Notes: generated by a model not told the origin, from the letters alone. DNA of 64,000 nucleotides from Serratia sp. AKBS12 (GCF_024793895.1 NZ_JANUSB010000007.1:248001-312000), one strand, 5' to 3'; positions 54,499-64,000 are shown, counted from the stretch's first letter. Made by a program: numbers and translations.

Positions 54499-54887
54499 TT
54501 ATGCCAGCTGTCACCCTGCGCGCTAAAACCGCAGGCGCGCATGAAATTGTCGACTTCACCGCGCTCACGCGCAGCGAGGCCGGCGGTGGACAGCTGCCAA
54601 TGCGTTACCTGCGGCAATTGGCGTTGTGCATCCTCTACCAGATACAAGCCTACGCCGCGGCGACGGGTGACGTCGCGTACCAGCAGATCGTGCAGATGCG
54701 CGCGCTCGCCCTCTAGCGTGACTTTCATGGCGCCCAGCAGCCGTTGATTGAAACGTGCGCCGAACAGCGCCTTGTCGCCCTCCAGCCATTCCTGCCACTG
54801 TGCCGGCTGTTGCTGAGGCCAGATTTTACCCAGGTCAATCAGATCCTGGGCAGACAGTGTGGTTAACCGCTCGATGGTCAGTTTCAT
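54495..54887 (-). CDS. panM: PanM (PanZ), PanD maturation factor of the GNAT fold
   Basis: Binds aspartate decarboxylase PanD and triggers its self-cleavage to the active pyruvoyl form, and in the presence of CoA also limits its activity, so it tunes pantothenate and CoA synthesis. 130 residues with the acetyl-CoA loop VTRRRGVGLYLVEDA, start MKLTIERLTTLSAQDLIDL, and ACGFSAQ near the end, as in E. coli YhhK. It is divergent from livK, as in E. coli, but the two genes coupled downstream are not present there. Confidence 0.9.
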   Translation of the reverse strand: MKLTIERLTTLSAQDLIDLGKIWPQQQPAQWQEWLEGDKALFGARFNQRLLGAMKVTLEGERAHLHDLLVRDVTRRRGVGLYLVEDAQRQLPQVTHWQLSTAGLAARERGEVDNFMRACGFSAQGDSWHK

Positions 54888-55290
54888 GCAGATTTCCGAA
54901 CGAATTATCGATGCCGTCAGTGTAATGGATCTTGCCTGGCAGGTTGTGTAACTTTTTCTGTACGAAGACTACGCAGAATGTTTTTTTCAAGGCACGTTTT
55001 CCGAGTAAAAAATTAGTAAACAGATCGTTAACCAGCACAACGCGCTATCTCCGGCGCAAAATGGCGCAGATCTCATCCGAGTTTTATGCTGTTTACACCG
55101 CTTGTTTCTGGTTGTGCCAGTTGATTTGCAGAAGAAAATTCCTGTTTAATGGCATGAAAAATAAAGTCTTATTAGAAAATATTGCCAGATAAACGCCTAA
55201 ATCATTATTACTTATAGATATTAGTGATAATTCGCGATTGGGGTGGGCAAACACAACGGCACGTTCACAACGACAAAGGGGATAACGCGG
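54888..55290. promoter_or_regulatory. panM / livK divergent spacer
   Basis: About 400 bases, no gene seen. AT-rich tracts around 55,150-55,230 precede livK; in E. coli the liv genes are controlled by Lrp and leucine, and such A/T tracts fit Lrp binding, but no site can be called by eye. Confidence 0.45.
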
Positions 55291-56406
55291 ATGAAATTAA
55301 CAACAGGTAAAGCGCTGCTGGCCGGCTGTATCGCGATGGCGATCGGCCATGCTGCCATGGCGAAAGATATCAAGGTAGCGATCGTTGGTGCGATGTCCGG
55401 CCCGGTAGCGCAATACGGCGATATGGAGTTCACCGGCGCGCGTCAGGCGATTGCCGATATCAATGCCAAAGGCGGAATCAAGGGCGATAAGCTGGTTGCG
55501 GTGGAATATGACGACGCCTGCGACCCCAAACAGGCGGTGGCGGTGGCCAACAAAGTGATCAATGACGGTATCCGCTACGTTATTGGCCATCTGTGTTCCT
55601 CGTCGACCCAACCTGCGTCGGACATTTATGAAGATGAAGGCGTGATCATGATTACCCCGGCCGCCACCAACGCCGATCTGACCACCCGCGGGTACAAAAT
55701 GATTATGCGCACCACCGGTCTGGATTCCGATCAGGGGCCGACCGCCGCCAAATACATCATGGAAACCATCAAACCGCAGCGCATTGCCGTGGTGCATGAC
55801 AAGCAGCAATACGGTGAAGGTCTGGCGCGTTCGGTGCGTGACAGCCTGCAAAAGGCCGGCGTCAAGCCGGTGATGTTTGAAGGTATCACCGCCGGGGACA
55901 AGGACTTCTCCACGCTGGTCGCACGCCTGAAAAAAGAGAACGTCGATTTCGTCTACTTCGGTGGCTATTACCCGGAAATGGGGCAGATCCTGCGTCAGGC
56001 CAAGCAGGCCGGTCTGACTACCCGCTTTATGGGGCCAGAGGGCGTGGGCAACTCGTCACTGTCCAATATCGCCGGCGCCGCGTCGGAAGGCATGCTGGTC
56101 ACGCTGCCAAAACGCTACGATCAGGTTCCGGCCAACAAAGCCATCGTGGATGCCCTGAAAGCCAAAAAGCTGGATCCGACCGGGCCGTTCGTCTGGACCA
56201 CCTATGCCGCGCTGCAATCGCTGACCACCGGAATGGAGCGCAGCGGCAGTCAAGAGCCGGAAGACATCGTCAAGGATCTGAAGAGCGGCAAACCGGTGGA
56301 CACGGTGATGGGGCCGCTGAGCTGGGATGACAAGGGCGATCTGAAAGGCTTTGAGTTTGGTGTGTTCGAATGGCACGCCGACGGCAGCTCAACGCCAATC
56401 AAATAA
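55291..56406 (+). CDS. livK: LivK-type branched-chain amino acid binding protein
   Basis: Periplasmic binding protein of the high-affinity leucine/branched-chain amino acid ABC transporter. ATG 55291 gives 371 residues with a signal peptide ending AAMA; AAAGGGG precedes the start. Family marks: [58 protein letters not shown], and the later [18 protein letters not shown]. Position directly before livH makes it the E. coli livK equivalent; whether it prefers leucine only cannot be seen. An ERIC element begins one base after the stop codon. Confidence 0.95.
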   Translation: MKLTTGKALLAGCIAMAIGHAAMAKDIKVAIVGAMSGPVAQYGDMEFTGARQAIADINAKGGIKGDKLVAVEYDDACDPKQAVAVANKVINDGIRYVIGHLCSSSTQPASDIYEDEGVIMITPAATNADLTTRGYKMIMRTTGLDSDQGPTAAKYIMETIKPQRIAVVHDKQQYGEGLARSVRDSLQKAGVKPVMFEGITAGDKDFSTLVARLKKENVDFVYFGGYYPEMGQILRQAKQAGLTTRFMGPEGVGNSSLSNIAGAASEGMLVTLPKRYDQVPANKAIVDALKAKKLDPTGPFVWTTYAALQSLTTGMERSGSQEPEDIVKDLKSGKPVDTVMGPLSWDDKGDLKGFEFGVFEWHADGSSTPIK

Positions 56407-56407
56407 G

Positions 56408-56531
56408 ATACCCGTCATACTTGAAGCCGCATCTGCGTTGATCGCGCCCGCATCCCCAGTCGCTTGATAGCTTAAGCGCCTGGGGATTTACGGCCTTGCC
56501 GCGTTGATGCAATTCCAATTATTTAGGGTAT
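56408..56531 (-). repeat. ERIC element between livK and livH
   Basis: 124 bases with ATACCCGTCATACTTGAAG at one end and TTATTTAGGGTATA at the other (imperfect inverted ends), and the central CCCCAGTCGCTT ... AAGCGCCTGGGGATT core known from enterobacterial repetitive intergenic consensus sequences. It begins one base past the livK stop and ends 115 bases before livH. It could process or destabilise the livK-livH mRNA. Confidence 0.88.
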
Positions 56532-56646
56532 ATCCAGTGTTTTCCACCTTGCGGCGTGGTTGGCGGTAACGTGGAATTGATTGGGCATAAACGTCTTTAG
56601 CGATTTTATTCCAGGCTGCTATCAAAGCGCAGCCAAGGGTTCGAGT

Positions 56647-57573
56647 ATGTCAGAGCAGTTTCTCTATTTTCTGCAGCAAATGTTCAACGGCGTCACGCTG
56701 GGCAGTACCTATGCGCTGATCGCCATTGGCTACACCATGGTTTACGGCATTATCGGTATGATCAACTTCGCCCACGGCGAGGTCTACATGATTGGCAGTT
56801 ATGTTTCGTTTATTGCCATTGCCGCGCTGATGATGATAGGCATCGATGCCAGCTGGTTGCTGATCGGCGCGGGATTCCTGGCGTCGATCGTGATTGCCAG
56901 CGCTTACGGCTGGAGCATCGAACGCGTGGCCTACAAGCCGGTACGCCATTCCAAGCGTCTGATCGCACTGATCTCCGCCATTGGCATGTCAATATTTCTG
57001 CAAAATTACGTCAGTCTGACGCAGGGTTCCCGCGACGTCGCGCTGCCGAGCCTGGTTACCGGCCGCTGGGTCCTGGGTGAAAGCAACGGCTTCGCTGCCA
57101 CCATCAGCACCATGCAAATCATCATCTGGCTAGTGACCTTCCTGGCGATGCTGGCGCTGACGCTGTTTATCCGTTATTCGCGCATGGGGCGAGCCTGCCG
57201 CGCCTGTGCGGAAGATCTGAAGATGGCCAGTTTGCTGGGCATCAATACCGATCGCGTGATTTCGCTGACCTTCGTGATTGGTGCGGTAATGGCCGCGGTC
57301 GCCGGCGTCTTGCTGGGGCAGTTCTATGGCGTGATCAACCCTTACATCGGGTTTATGGCGGGCATGAAGGCCTTCACCGCTGCGGTGCTGGGGGGGATCG
57401 GCAGCATTCCGGGGGCGATGATCGGCGGGCTGGTGCTTGGCGTTGCCGAAGCGCTGACTTCGGCGTACCTGAGCGCCGAATATAAGGACGTTGTATCGTT
57501 CGCGTTGCTGATCGTGGTGCTGTTGGTGATGCCGACCGGCATCCTGGGTCGTCCGGAGGTTGAGAAAGTATGA
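56647..57573 (+). CDS. livH: LivH, branched-chain amino acid ABC permease
   Basis: Inner-membrane permease of the LIV-I/LS system. 308 residues from ATG 56647, equal to E. coli LivH; a longer frame from 56581 is not supported. About eight hydrophobic helices; family stretches [20 protein letters not shown] and [15 protein letters not shown], the coupling-helix region [20 protein letters not shown], and [18 protein letters not shown]. The stop overlaps the livM start (ATGA). Confidence 0.96.
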   Translation: MSEQFLYFLQQMFNGVTLGSTYALIAIGYTMVYGIIGMINFAHGEVYMIGSYVSFIAIAALMMIGIDASWLLIGAGFLASIVIASAYGWSIERVAYKPVRHSKRLIALISAIGMSIFLQNYVSLTQGSRDVALPSLVTGRWVLGESNGFAATISTMQIIIWLVTFLAMLALTLFIRYSRMGRACRACAEDLKMASLLGINTDRVISLTFVIGAVMAAVAGVLLGQFYGVINPYIGFMAGMKAFTAAVLGGIGSIPGAMIGGLVLGVAEALTSAYLSAEYKDVVSFALLIVVLLVMPTGILGRPEVEKV

Positions 57574-58853
57574 AGCTCAACTTGCTTAATGCGGTTATCG
57601 CCACGCTGGTGCTGCTGGTGATGGCGTCGTTCCTGATGGGGATGCAACTGAGTCTGGATGGCACCCGGCTGGTGGTGCACGGTGCGGCGGAAGTTCGCTG
57701 GATGTGGATTGGCATTGGCTGCGCGGTGGTGTTTTTCTTCCAGCTGCTGCGGCCATTGATGCAGCAGGGCCTCGGCAAGCTGTCCGGCCCGGCGTGGGTG
57801 CTGCCGAGCTTTGACGGCACCACCCTGCGGCAGAAGCTGCTGGCGGCGCTGTTGATTATTGCCGCCGTTGCCTGGCCGTTTTTCGTGTCGCGCGGCACGG
57901 TGGACATTGCCACCCTGACGCTGATCTACATCATGCTGGGCCTTGGCCTGAACGTGGTGGTGGGGCTGTCCGGGCTGCTGGTGCTGGGCTACGGCGGCTT
58001 TTACGCCATTGGCGCTTACACCTATGCGCTGCTGAATCATTATTACGGCCTTGGTTTCTGGGAAAGTCTACCGTTGGCAGGGATCGTCACTGGGGTGTTC
58101 GGCTTCCTGTTGGGTTTCCCGGTGTTGCGTCTGCGCGGCGATTATCTGGCGATCGTGACGCTGGGCTTTGGCGAGATCGTGCGTATCTTACTGCTTAACA
58201 ACACCGAAATTACCGGCGGGCCAAACGGCATCAGCCAGATCCCCAAACCAACGCTGTTCGGGCTGGAGTTTAGCCGCAGCGCGCGCGATGGTGGCTGGGA
58301 CACCTTCCACAATTTCTTTGGACTGCAATACGATCCGAGCGATCGCATCATTTTCCTGTATCTGGTGGCGTTGCTGCTGGTGGTGCTGACGCTGTTCGTT
58401 ATCAACCGTCTGCTGCGCATGCCGCTGGGGCGTGCCTGGGAAGCGCTGCGCGAAGATGAAATCGCCTGCCGCTCGCTTGGTCTCAGTCCAACCAAAATCA
58501 AGCTGACGGCATTCACTATCAGCGCCGCCTTTGCCGGCTTTGCCGGTACGCTGTTTGCAGCACGGCAGGGGTTTGTCAGCCCGGAATCCTTCACCTTCGT
58601 CGAGTCGGCGTTCGTGCTGGCGATTGTGGTACTCGGCGGCATGGGCTCGCAGTTTGCGGTTATTCTGGCGGCCATTCTGCTGGTGGTTTCGCGTGAAATG
58701 ATGCGTGATTTGAACGAATACAGCATGTTGCTGCTGGGTGCGTTAATGGTATTGATGATGATCTGGCGGCCGCAGGGACTGTTGCCGATGAAACGACCTC
58801 AGTTGAAGCTGAAAGCGGCAGATATTCACGCGGTGAAAGGAGAGCGGCCATGA
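57570..58853 (+). CDS. livM: LivM, branched-chain amino acid ABC permease
   Basis: Second permease of the liv transporter, pairing with LivH. 427 residues (E. coli 425) with a long N-terminal extension of two or three helices, then [20 protein letters not shown] and [19 protein letters not shown], the coupling region [19 protein letters not shown], and [16 protein letters not shown]. Translationally coupled to livH before it (ATGA) and livG after it (ATGA at 58850). Confidence 0.96.
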   Translation: MKLNLLNAVIATLVLLVMASFLMGMQLSLDGTRLVVHGAAEVRWMWIGIGCAVVFFFQLLRPLMQQGLGKLSGPAWVLPSFDGTTLRQKLLAALLIIAAVAWPFFVSRGTVDIATLTLIYIMLGLGLNVVVGLSGLLVLGYGGFYAIGAYTYALLNHYYGLGFWESLPLAGIVTGVFGFLLGFPVLRLRGDYLAIVTLGFGEIVRILLLNNTEITGGPNGISQIPKPTLFGLEFSRSARDGGWDTFHNFFGLQYDPSDRIIFLYLVALLLVVLTLFVINRLLRMPLGRAWEALREDEIACRSLGLSPTKIKLTAFTISAAFAGFAGTLFAARQGFVSPESFTFVESAFVLAIVVLGGMGSQFAVILAAILLVVSREMMRDLNEYSMLLLGALMVLMMIWRPQGLLPMKRPQLKLKAADIHAVKGERP

Positions 58854-59620
58854 GTGCGCAACCTTTATTGGCGGTTGAAGGCCTGTCGATGCGTTTCGGC
58901 GGTCTGCTGGCGGTGAATAACGTCGCGCTGGATTTGCACCAGGGTGAAATCGTCTCGTTGATCGGCCCTAACGGCGCCGGGAAAACCACGGTATTCAACT
59001 GCCTGACCGGCTTTTATCGCCCGACCAGCGGCAGCATCCGGCTGCGCGATCGGCATCTTGAAGGGCTGAACGGCCAGGCCATCGCCCGCATGGGGGTGGT
59101 GCGAACCTTCCAGCATGTGCGGCTGTTTCGTGAAATGACGGTGGTAGAAAATTTGCTGGTTGCCCAGCACCAGCACCTGAAAAGCGGCGTGTTCGCCGGA
59201 CTGCTGAAAACCCCGGGATTTCGCCGGGCCGAAGCCGATGCGCTGGAGCGGGCGGCGATGTGGCTGGAGCGCGTCGGCCTGCTGGATATGGCCAACCGTT
59301 CGGCGGGTAATCTGGCTTATGGCCAACAGCGGCGGCTGGAAATCGCTCGCTGCATGGTGACGCGGCCGGAACTACTGATGCTGGACGAACCGGCGGCGGG
59401 CCTGAACCCGAAGGAAACCGACGAACTGGACCATCTGATCGTCGAGTTGCGTAATCAGCACAAGGTGTCAGTGCTGTTGATTGAGCATGACATGAAACTG
59501 GTGATGGGCATTTCCGATCGTATCTATGTAGTGAATCAGGGAACGCCGTTGGCGCAGGGCACGCCAGAAGAAATTCGCAACAACCCGGACGTGATCCGGG
59601 CGTATCTGGGGGAAGCGTAA
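58850..59620 (+). CDS. livG: LivG, branched-chain amino acid ABC ATPase
   Basis: One of the two ATPases of the liv transporter. 256 residues (E. coli 255): Walker [17 protein letters not shown], the [20 protein letters not shown] region, signature [13 protein letters not shown], Walker [14 protein letters not shown], switch His in [10 protein letters not shown]. It shares one base with the livF start. Confidence 0.97.
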   Translation: MSAQPLLAVEGLSMRFGGLLAVNNVALDLHQGEIVSLIGPNGAGKTTVFNCLTGFYRPTSGSIRLRDRHLEGLNGQAIARMGVVRTFQHVRLFREMTVVENLLVAQHQHLKSGVFAGLLKTPGFRRAEADALERAAMWLERVGLLDMANRSAGNLAYGQQRRLEIARCMVTRPELLMLDEPAAGLNPKETDELDHLIVELRNQHKVSVLLIEHDMKLVMGISDRIYVVNQGTPLAQGTPEEIRNNPDVIRAYLGEA

Positions 59621-60321
59621 TGCTGTCTTTTAATCAGGTTTCCGCCCATTACGGGAAGATTCAGGCGCTGCATCAGGTCAGTCTGAACATACAGCAGGGG
59701 GAGATAGTCACCCTGATTGGCGCCAACGGCGCAGGCAAGACCACGCTGCTGGGAACGCTGTGTGGCGAGCCGCGTGCCAGCGAAGGCAGCGTCACGCTGC
59801 TCGATCAGGACATTACCCAATGGCAGACATCACGTATCATGCGTGAAGCGGTAGCGATTGTGCCTGAGGGGCGGCGGGTTTTTTCACGCATGACGGTAGA
59901 AGAAAACCTGGCGATGGGCGGCTTTTTTGCCAACCGGCAGCAATATCAACAACGCATCGAGCGGGTGTTCACGCTGTTTCCTCGCCTGCTGGAACGCCGC
60001 AGCCAGCGTTCCGGTACCATGTCCGGCGGCGAACAGCAGATGCTGGCCATCGGCCGTGCGCTGATGAGCCAGCCGAAGCTGCTGCTGTTGGACGAGCCCT
60101 CGCTCGGGCTGGCGCCAATCATCATTCAGCAGATTTTCGACATCATTCAGCAACTGCGTGAAGAAGGGATGACCATCTTCCTGGTCGAGCAAAACGCCAA
60201 TCAGGCGCTGAAACTGGCGGATCGCGGTTATGTACTGGAAAATGGCCGCGTGGTGTTGGAAGATACCGGTGCCGCATTGCTCGCCAACGAAGCGGTCAGG
60301 TCGGCGTATCTGGGCGGTTAA
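59620..60321 (+). CDS. livF: LivF, branched-chain amino acid ABC ATPase
   Basis: Partner ATPase of LivG. 233 residues (E. coli 237): Walker A GANGAGKTTLLGTLCG, PEGRRVFSRMTVEENLAMGG, signature MSGGEQQMLAIGR, Walker B LLLLDEPSLGLAP, switch FLVEQNANQALKLADR. Last gene of the livKHMGF operon; a palindromic ERIC-like element begins two bases after the stop. Confidence 0.97.
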   Translation: MLSFNQVSAHYGKIQALHQVSLNIQQGEIVTLIGANGAGKTTLLGTLCGEPRASEGSVTLLDQDITQWQTSRIMREAVAIVPEGRRVFSRMTVEENLAMGGFFANRQQYQQRIERVFTLFPRLLERRSQRSGTMSGGEQQMLAIGRALMSQPKLLLLDEPSLGLAPIIIQQIFDIIQQLREEGMTIFLVEQNANQALKLADRGYVLENGRVVLEDTGAALLANEAVRSAYLGG

Positions 60322-60322
60322 C

Positions 60323-60446
60323 TACCCATCGCCTTTCAAGCTACGGCGTTGTTAGCCGCACTCCCTCGCGCCAGCCACTGACTCGAGTCAGTGGCTGGCG
60401 CGGCGTGAACCGGCTGCCTGGCTGTAACTCGAAATCCATAGGGTAT
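60323..60446. repeat. ERIC-type element with an extended central palindrome, after livF
   Basis: About 124 bases, the same size as the element at 56408. Imperfect inverted ends: TACCCATCGCCTTTCAAGC on the left and, reverse-complemented from the right, TACCCTATGGATTTCGAG. The centre is an uninterrupted 36-base palindrome (60367-60402), each half reading CGCGCCAGCCACTGACTC. This centre differs from the usual ERIC core, so it may be a related family. It likely folds into a very stable hairpin in the liv mRNA. Confidence 0.75.
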
Positions 60447-60508
60447 TGTGTGGAATATCTGCCAGAGTAAATCCGGCTGGATCCTATCAACGATTACGAG
60501 AAGAAGAA

Positions 60509-61696
60509 ATGAACACAGAAGGGTTACTCGCGCAGCGCATCGTTAACGTCAAAAGCTCCGCCATCCGTGAATTGCTCAAGCACAGCAAAATGCCAAATGT
60601 GATTTCGCTGGCCGGCGGTATTCCCTCGGACGCGCTGTTTGACTTTGAAGGGCTGAGCATCGCGACCCATCAGGCGATCGCCGAACAGCCAAAAAGCGCT
60701 TTCCAATATGGTTTGACCGAAGGCAGCCCGGTGCTGCGCCAGCGCATCTGCACGCTGTGCGCCGAGCGCGGTATTCGCGCGCAGCCGGAAGAGGTGATGG
60801 TCACCGCCGGCTCGCAACAGGCGCTGGATTTGGTGATGCGCGCCATCGTCAATCCTGGCGATGTGTTTGTGGTGGAGCGGCCCACCTATCTGGCGGCGCT
60901 GCAAACGCTGGAGCTGGCCGAAGCCACGGTGATGTCGGTGTCTTCCGACAGCGACGGCATGGTGGTTGAAGAACTGGCCGAGCTGCTGAAAACCCAGCGC
61001 ATCAAAGGGGTTTACGTGGTGCCGAACTTTGGCAACCCGAGCGGCCTGACGCTGAGCGCGTCGCGCCGCGAACTGCTGGTGAAGCTGGCGGTGGAACATA
61101 ACTTCCTGATTATCGAGGACGACCCTTACGGTGAGCTGCGTTTTACCGACCAGCGCAACGCCACGCTGCATCAGGTGTCGCAGCAGTTGCTGGGCCATAC
61201 CGACAACGTTATCTACACCTCGACGTTTTCCAAGATTCTGGCGCCAGGGTTACGCCTGGGCTGGGCGATTCTGCCGCCGGTGTTGCTGCACAAGGTCGCG
61301 ATTATCAAACAGGCGGCCGATCTGCACGCCAGTGCCCTGTCGCAGAGTATCGTAGAGTGTTATCTCGGCCTCGATCGTCTGCCAGCGCAGATCGACAAGA
61401 TCCGCGCGGCCTACCAGCGCAAGGGCGAGATCCTTGCTGAACTGGTAACCCGTGAGCTGGGTGATGCCATCAGCTTCGATATGCCAAAAGGCGGCATGTT
61501 CCTGTGGGCGCGATTCCGCCAGCCGTTCAATGCCACCGAATGGCTGAACACCACGCTGGAAAACGGCGTGGTGTTCGTACCGGGGGAATATTTCTTCTCC
61601 GACAATCCGGATCGTTCCACCTTCCGCCTGTCGTTCGCGACCGCCACCGAACAGCAAATGCAGGAAGCCGTCGCCCGCTTGCGTCGCTCGCTGTAA
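60509..61696 (+). CDS. PLP-dependent aminotransferase (class I/II, 2-aminoadipate/LysN-like)
   Basis: A 395-residue fold-type I aminotransferase. Start ATG 60509 follows GAGAAGAAG; the N-terminus is KSSAIRELLKHSKMPNVISL, then FQYGLTEGSPVLRQRI, the cofactor-phosphate region GSQQALDLVMRAIVNPGDVF, substrate contacts PNFGNPSGLTLS and DDPYGELRF, and the PLP lysine in STFSKILAPGLRLGW. This set fits the aromatic/2-aminoadipate group, which accepts branched-chain and aromatic keto acids. Its place directly behind the liv operon suggests a part in branched-chain amino acid use, but the substrate is not proven. No helix-turn-helix domain is fused, so it is not a MocR regulator. Confidence 0.85.
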   Translation: MNTEGLLAQRIVNVKSSAIRELLKHSKMPNVISLAGGIPSDALFDFEGLSIATHQAIAEQPKSAFQYGLTEGSPVLRQRICTLCAERGIRAQPEEVMVTAGSQQALDLVMRAIVNPGDVFVVERPTYLAALQTLELAEATVMSVSSDSDGMVVEELAELLKTQRIKGVYVVPNFGNPSGLTLSASRRELLVKLAVEHNFLIIEDDPYGELRFTDQRNATLHQVSQQLLGHTDNVIYTSTFSKILAPGLRLGWAILPPVLLHKVAIIKQAADLHASALSQSIVECYLGLDRLPAQIDKIRAAYQRKGEILAELVTRELGDAISFDMPKGGMFLWARFRQPFNATEWLNTTLENGVVFVPGEYFFSDNPDRSTFRLSFATATEQQMQEAVARLRRSL

Positions 61697-61993
61697 ACGC
61701 CACGGCGGCGCGTTATCCCCGCGCCGCCGACATCAAACCGCAATCTGCATTTCACCCTGCCGTCACACCGCTGTCATGCAATCGTTATTAATCTGTCATC
61801 CGTGCATGGCATGTTGGCTTCCGAACAAAAACTGATTCTTTTCGCTCACGCGCTTATTGCCCCAGGGATTGTCTGTCGCAGCAGGTTGCTCGCCGTCGGC
61901 ATTTTCAGCCAGGTGGCTGAGATAGCAACGATTAGCCAACGCTGCCGTGACATCAAGGCCGGGGGATACACCAGCTTTTTTCAGGAGTTAGGC
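61697..61993 (+). promoter_or_regulatory. ugp operon leader region
   Basis: 297 bases without a supported gene, between the aminotransferase gene and ugpB. It holds the Pho box array (61760-61799). About 190 bases between that array and the ugpB start would be promoter plus 5' untranslated leader. Confidence 0.6.
61760..61799 (+). promoter_or_regulatory. Pho box array (PhoB sites) upstream of ugpB
   Basis: Four heptamers at an exact 11-base period: CCGTCAC (61760), CTGTCAT (61771), TCGTTAT (61782), CTGTCAT (61793), each separated by four bases. The Pho box consensus is CTGTCAT-N4-CTGTCAC/T, so this is two adjacent boxes. It predicts phosphate-starvation induction of the ugp operon by PhoB, as known in E. 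coli. Confidence 0.88.
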
Positions 61994-63307
61994 ATGCTCA
62001 CAATTCGAAAAACCACGCTGTGCGTCGCGTTGACCCTGGCGGTCAGCACCCAGGCACTGGCGGCGACCGAAATCCCGTTCTGGCACTCAATGGAAGGTGA
62101 ACTGGGCAAAGAAGTGGATTCGCTGGCGGATCGCTTTAACCAGGCGCACAGCGACGTCAAGATCGTGCCGGTTTACAAAGGCAACTATGAACAAAGTCTG
62201 GCGGCGGGCATTGCCGCTTACCGTTCCGGCAAGTCGCCGGCCATCTTGCAGGTTTACGAAGTAGGCACGGCTACCATGATGGCAAGCAAGGCGATCAAGC
62301 CAGTGCATCAGGTATTTGCCGACGCTGGCATCAAATTTGACCAGTCGGTGTTTGTACCGACGGTAGCCGGGTATTACACCGACAATAAAAGCGGCCAACT
62401 GCTGTCACAACCGTTCAACAGTTCCACGCCGGTGCTGTATTACAACAAGGATGCCTTCAAAAAGGCCGGCCTGAACCCGGAACAGCCACCGAAAACCTGG
62501 CAGGATCTGGCGGCCTACAGCGCCAAATTGCGCGCAGCCGGTATGAAGTGTGGCTATGCCAGTGGCTGGCAGGGCTGGATACAGCTGGAAAACTTCAGCG
62601 CCTGGCACGGTGTGCCGTTCGCCAGCGAGAACAACGGTTTTGGCGGCACCAGCGCCAAACTGGAGTTCAACAAGCCGTTGCAGGTGCAGCACATCCAGCT
62701 GTTGGCCGACATGAACCAGAAGGGTGACTTCAGCTATTTTGGTCGTAAAGACGAATCTACCGAAAAGTTCTACAACGGCGACTGTGCCATCACCACTGCT
62801 TCCTCCGGCTCGTTGGCCGACATCAAGCAGTACGCCAAATTCAACTTCGGCGTCGGCATGATGCCGTATGACGTCAACGTCAAGAACGCGCCGCAAAACG
62901 CCATTATCGGCGGGGCCAGCCTGTGGGTGATGAATGGCAAAGACGCCGCGACCTACAAGGGCGTCGCCGAATTCCTGCAATATCTGACACAGCCGGAAAT
63001 CGCCGCCGAATGGCATCAGAAGACCGGTTACCTGCCGATTACCACTGCCGCTTACGACCTGACCAAGCAGCAGGGTTTCTACGACAAGAATCCGGGGGCC
63101 GATGTGGCGACGCGCCAGATGTTGAACAAACCGCCGTTGCCGTTCACCAAAGGCCTGCGTCTGGGCAATATGCCGCAGATTCGTACCGTGGTGGATGAAG
63201 AACTGGAAAGCGTCTGGACTGGCAAAAAGAGTCCGCAACAGGCGCTGGATGCCGCCGTACAGCGTGGCGACGTGTTACTGCGCCGTTTCGAATCTCAGAC
63301 CAGGTAA
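61994..63307 (+). CDS. ugpB: UgpB, sn-glycerol-3-phosphate binding protein
   Basis: Periplasmic binding protein that captures glycerol 3-phosphate and glycerophosphodiesters for the Ugp ABC importer. ATG 61994 gives 437 residues (E. coli 438) with a signal peptide ending QALAA; the start is preceded by CAGGAG. Mature part opens [20 protein letters not shown], with [20 protein letters not shown] and [15 protein letters not shown], all as in UgpB. An in-frame start at 61802 would add 64 residues before the signal peptide and overlap the Pho box leader. The Pho box array upstream and the glp block in the same window tie phosphate and glycerophosphate supply together. Confidence 0.95.
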   Translation: MLTIRKTTLCVALTLAVSTQALAATEIPFWHSMEGELGKEVDSLADRFNQAHSDVKIVPVYKGNYEQSLAAGIAAYRSGKSPAILQVYEVGTATMMASKAIKPVHQVFADAGIKFDQSVFVPTVAGYYTDNKSGQLLSQPFNSSTPVLYYNKDAFKKAGLNPEQPPKTWQDLAAYSAKLRAAGMKCGYASGWQGWIQLENFSAWHGVPFASENNGFGGTSAKLEFNKPLQVQHIQLLADMNQKGDFSYFGRKDESTEKFYNGDCAITTASSGSLADIKQYAKFNFGVGMMPYDVNVKNAPQNAIIGGASLWVMNGKDAATYKGVAEFLQYLTQPEIAAEWHQKTGYLPITTAAYDLTKQQGFYDKNPGADVATRQMLNKPPLPFTKGLRLGNMPQIRTVVDEELESVWTGKKSPQQALDAAVQRGDVLLRRFESQTR

Positions 63308-63318
63308 CAACGGTTACC
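63303..63318 (+). terminator. Short hairpin after ugpB
   Basis: GGTAAC-AACG-GTTACC, a 6-bp stem overlapping the ugpB stop codon. No T-tract; probably an mRNA-stabilising hairpin in the ugpB-ugpA gap (162 bases), where no gene is seen. Confidence 0.45.
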
Positions 63319-63469
63319 GTGCTTCGCCATTCTGGGGCTGGATCGTGCTCGTTCTACGGCTGGACGCTGTGTCCACGCCGGGAGCCGTGCACGGCCTATA
63401 CCCAGACTGGCTTTGCGCACGACGTTTCACTCCGAGTTGCCCGTCTTTTGTCTGCATGAGTTCCTGATT

Positions 63470-64000
63470 ATGAGTTCACAACGTACCGGTTTCGCCTGCA
63501 GTTGGCTGCCCTATGCGCTGGTGCTGCCGCAGTTGCTGATAACCGCGCTATTTTTCCTGTGGCCCGCCGGCGAAGCGCTGTGGTATTCGGTGCAAAGTCT
63601 CGATCCGTTCGGCCTTTCCAGCCAGTTCGTCGGGATGGATAACTTCACCCAGCTGTTCCACGACCCGTATTACCTCGATTCGTTCTACACCACGCTGGTG
63701 TTCAGTTTTTTGGTGGCCGGCATTGGCCTGCTGGTGTCGCTGTTTCTGGCGGCGCTGGTGGATCACGTGCTGCACGGAAGTCGGCTGTATCAAACCCTGC
63801 TGCTGTTGCCGTATGCGGTAGCGCCGGCGGTGGCTGCGGTGCTGTGGATATTCCTGTTTAACCCGGGGCTGGGGCTGATTACCCACGCGCTGGCGGCGCT
63901 GGGGTATGACTGGAACCACGCCCAGCATAGCGGCCAGGCGATGTTCCTGGTGGTGCTGGCCTCGGTGTGGAAGCAAATCAGTTACAACTTCCTGTTTTTC
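63470..64000 (+). CDS. ugpA: UgpA, glycerol-3-phosphate ABC permease (partial, cut by right edge)
   Basis: Inner-membrane permease of the Ugp importer. From ATG 63470 the product begins [20 protein letters not shown] and shows the UgpA stretches [20 protein letters not shown], [19 protein letters not shown] and [19 protein letters not shown]. 177 codons lie inside the window; E. coli UgpA has 295, so the last 40 percent is beyond the edge. The rest of the operon (ugpE, ugpC, ugpQ) is expected to the right. Confidence 0.93.
   Translation, partial: MSSQRTGFACSWLPYALVLPQLLITALFFLWPAGEALWYSVQSLDPFGLSSQFVGMDNFTQLFHDPYYLDSFYTTLVFSFLVAGIGLLVSLFLAALVDHVLHGSRLYQTLLLLPYAVAPAVAAVLWIFLFNPGLGLITHALAALGYDWNHAQHSGQAMFLVVLASVWKQISYNFLFF

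Noticed and set aside
57342-58040. A 232-codon minus-strand frame over livH-livM
   Set aside because: Gln/His-rich antisense shadow of two permease genes.

Overview
The window reads as a chromosomal segment of an enterobacterium, most probably Serratia. The house-keeping proteins are close to the E. coli ones I remember, base composition is GC-rich, and a serralysin gene with its Inh inhibitor, both typical of Serratia, sits inside a conserved neighbourhood. No tRNA, rRNA, integrase, transposase or CRISPR array was seen. All family assignments come from recognising sequence motifs by eye; no database search was possible.

Layout. 1-7,510 holds rarD (cut by the left edge), yigI, pldA, recQ, rhtC, rhtB, pldB and yigL, the order known from E. 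coli. 7,538-14,670 is the glycerol-3-phosphate block: glpTQ on the minus strand diverges from glpABC on the plus strand around a control region with GlpR-like and CRP-like sites, and a hairpin-rich MITE-like element separates glpT from glpQ. 14,752-19,516 holds dcrB, a GNAT gene, yhhQ, tusA and zntA, with a textbook ZntR-type promoter. 20,280-22,169 carries serralysin and its inhibitor, wedged between zntA and yhhN.

22,830-45,190 is an accessory region of about 22 kb between yhhN and yhhM, which are neighbours in E. coli. It contains a DUF1090 gene, a type-1-like chaperone-usher operon (major pilin, chaperone, usher, two-domain adhesin, three minor pilins of which two are a tandem duplication), a CfaE/CblD-like tip gene followed by a separate alternate (class 5/cbl-like) chaperone-pilin-usher set, a LuxR-type regulator, a MarR / haloalkane dehalogenase-like / SDR cluster, and a regulatory area with two copies of a MarT-FidL-like (ToxR-ToxS-like) pair. 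One of the two regulators looks decayed, and the area also holds several very short ORFs and gene remnants.

45,245-64,000 returns to the E. coli order: yhhM, yhhL, rsmD, ftsY-ftsE-ftsX, rpoH, then panM, livKHMGF, an aminotransferase gene and ugpB-ugpA (ugpA cut by the right edge). Differences from E. coli are a DUF3142 gene and a 690-codon secreted-protein gene translationally coupled to panM, two ERIC-type repeats just after the livK and livF stop codons, and a four-heptamer Pho box array before ugpB.

The genes group by job: phospholipid turnover and glycerol-3-phosphate use (pldA, pldB, glpQ, glpT, glpABC, ugp), amino-acid transport (rhtB, rhtC, liv), membrane-protein targeting and division (ftsYEX), heat shock (rpoH), zinc/lead export (zntA), and secreted or surface factors (serralysin, two fimbriae). 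The most unusual parts are the duplicated MarT/FidL module with its small ORFs, the duplicated minor pilin carrying a scrap of the adhesin gene, the DUF3142 operon behind panM, and the mobile-looking palindromic elements.
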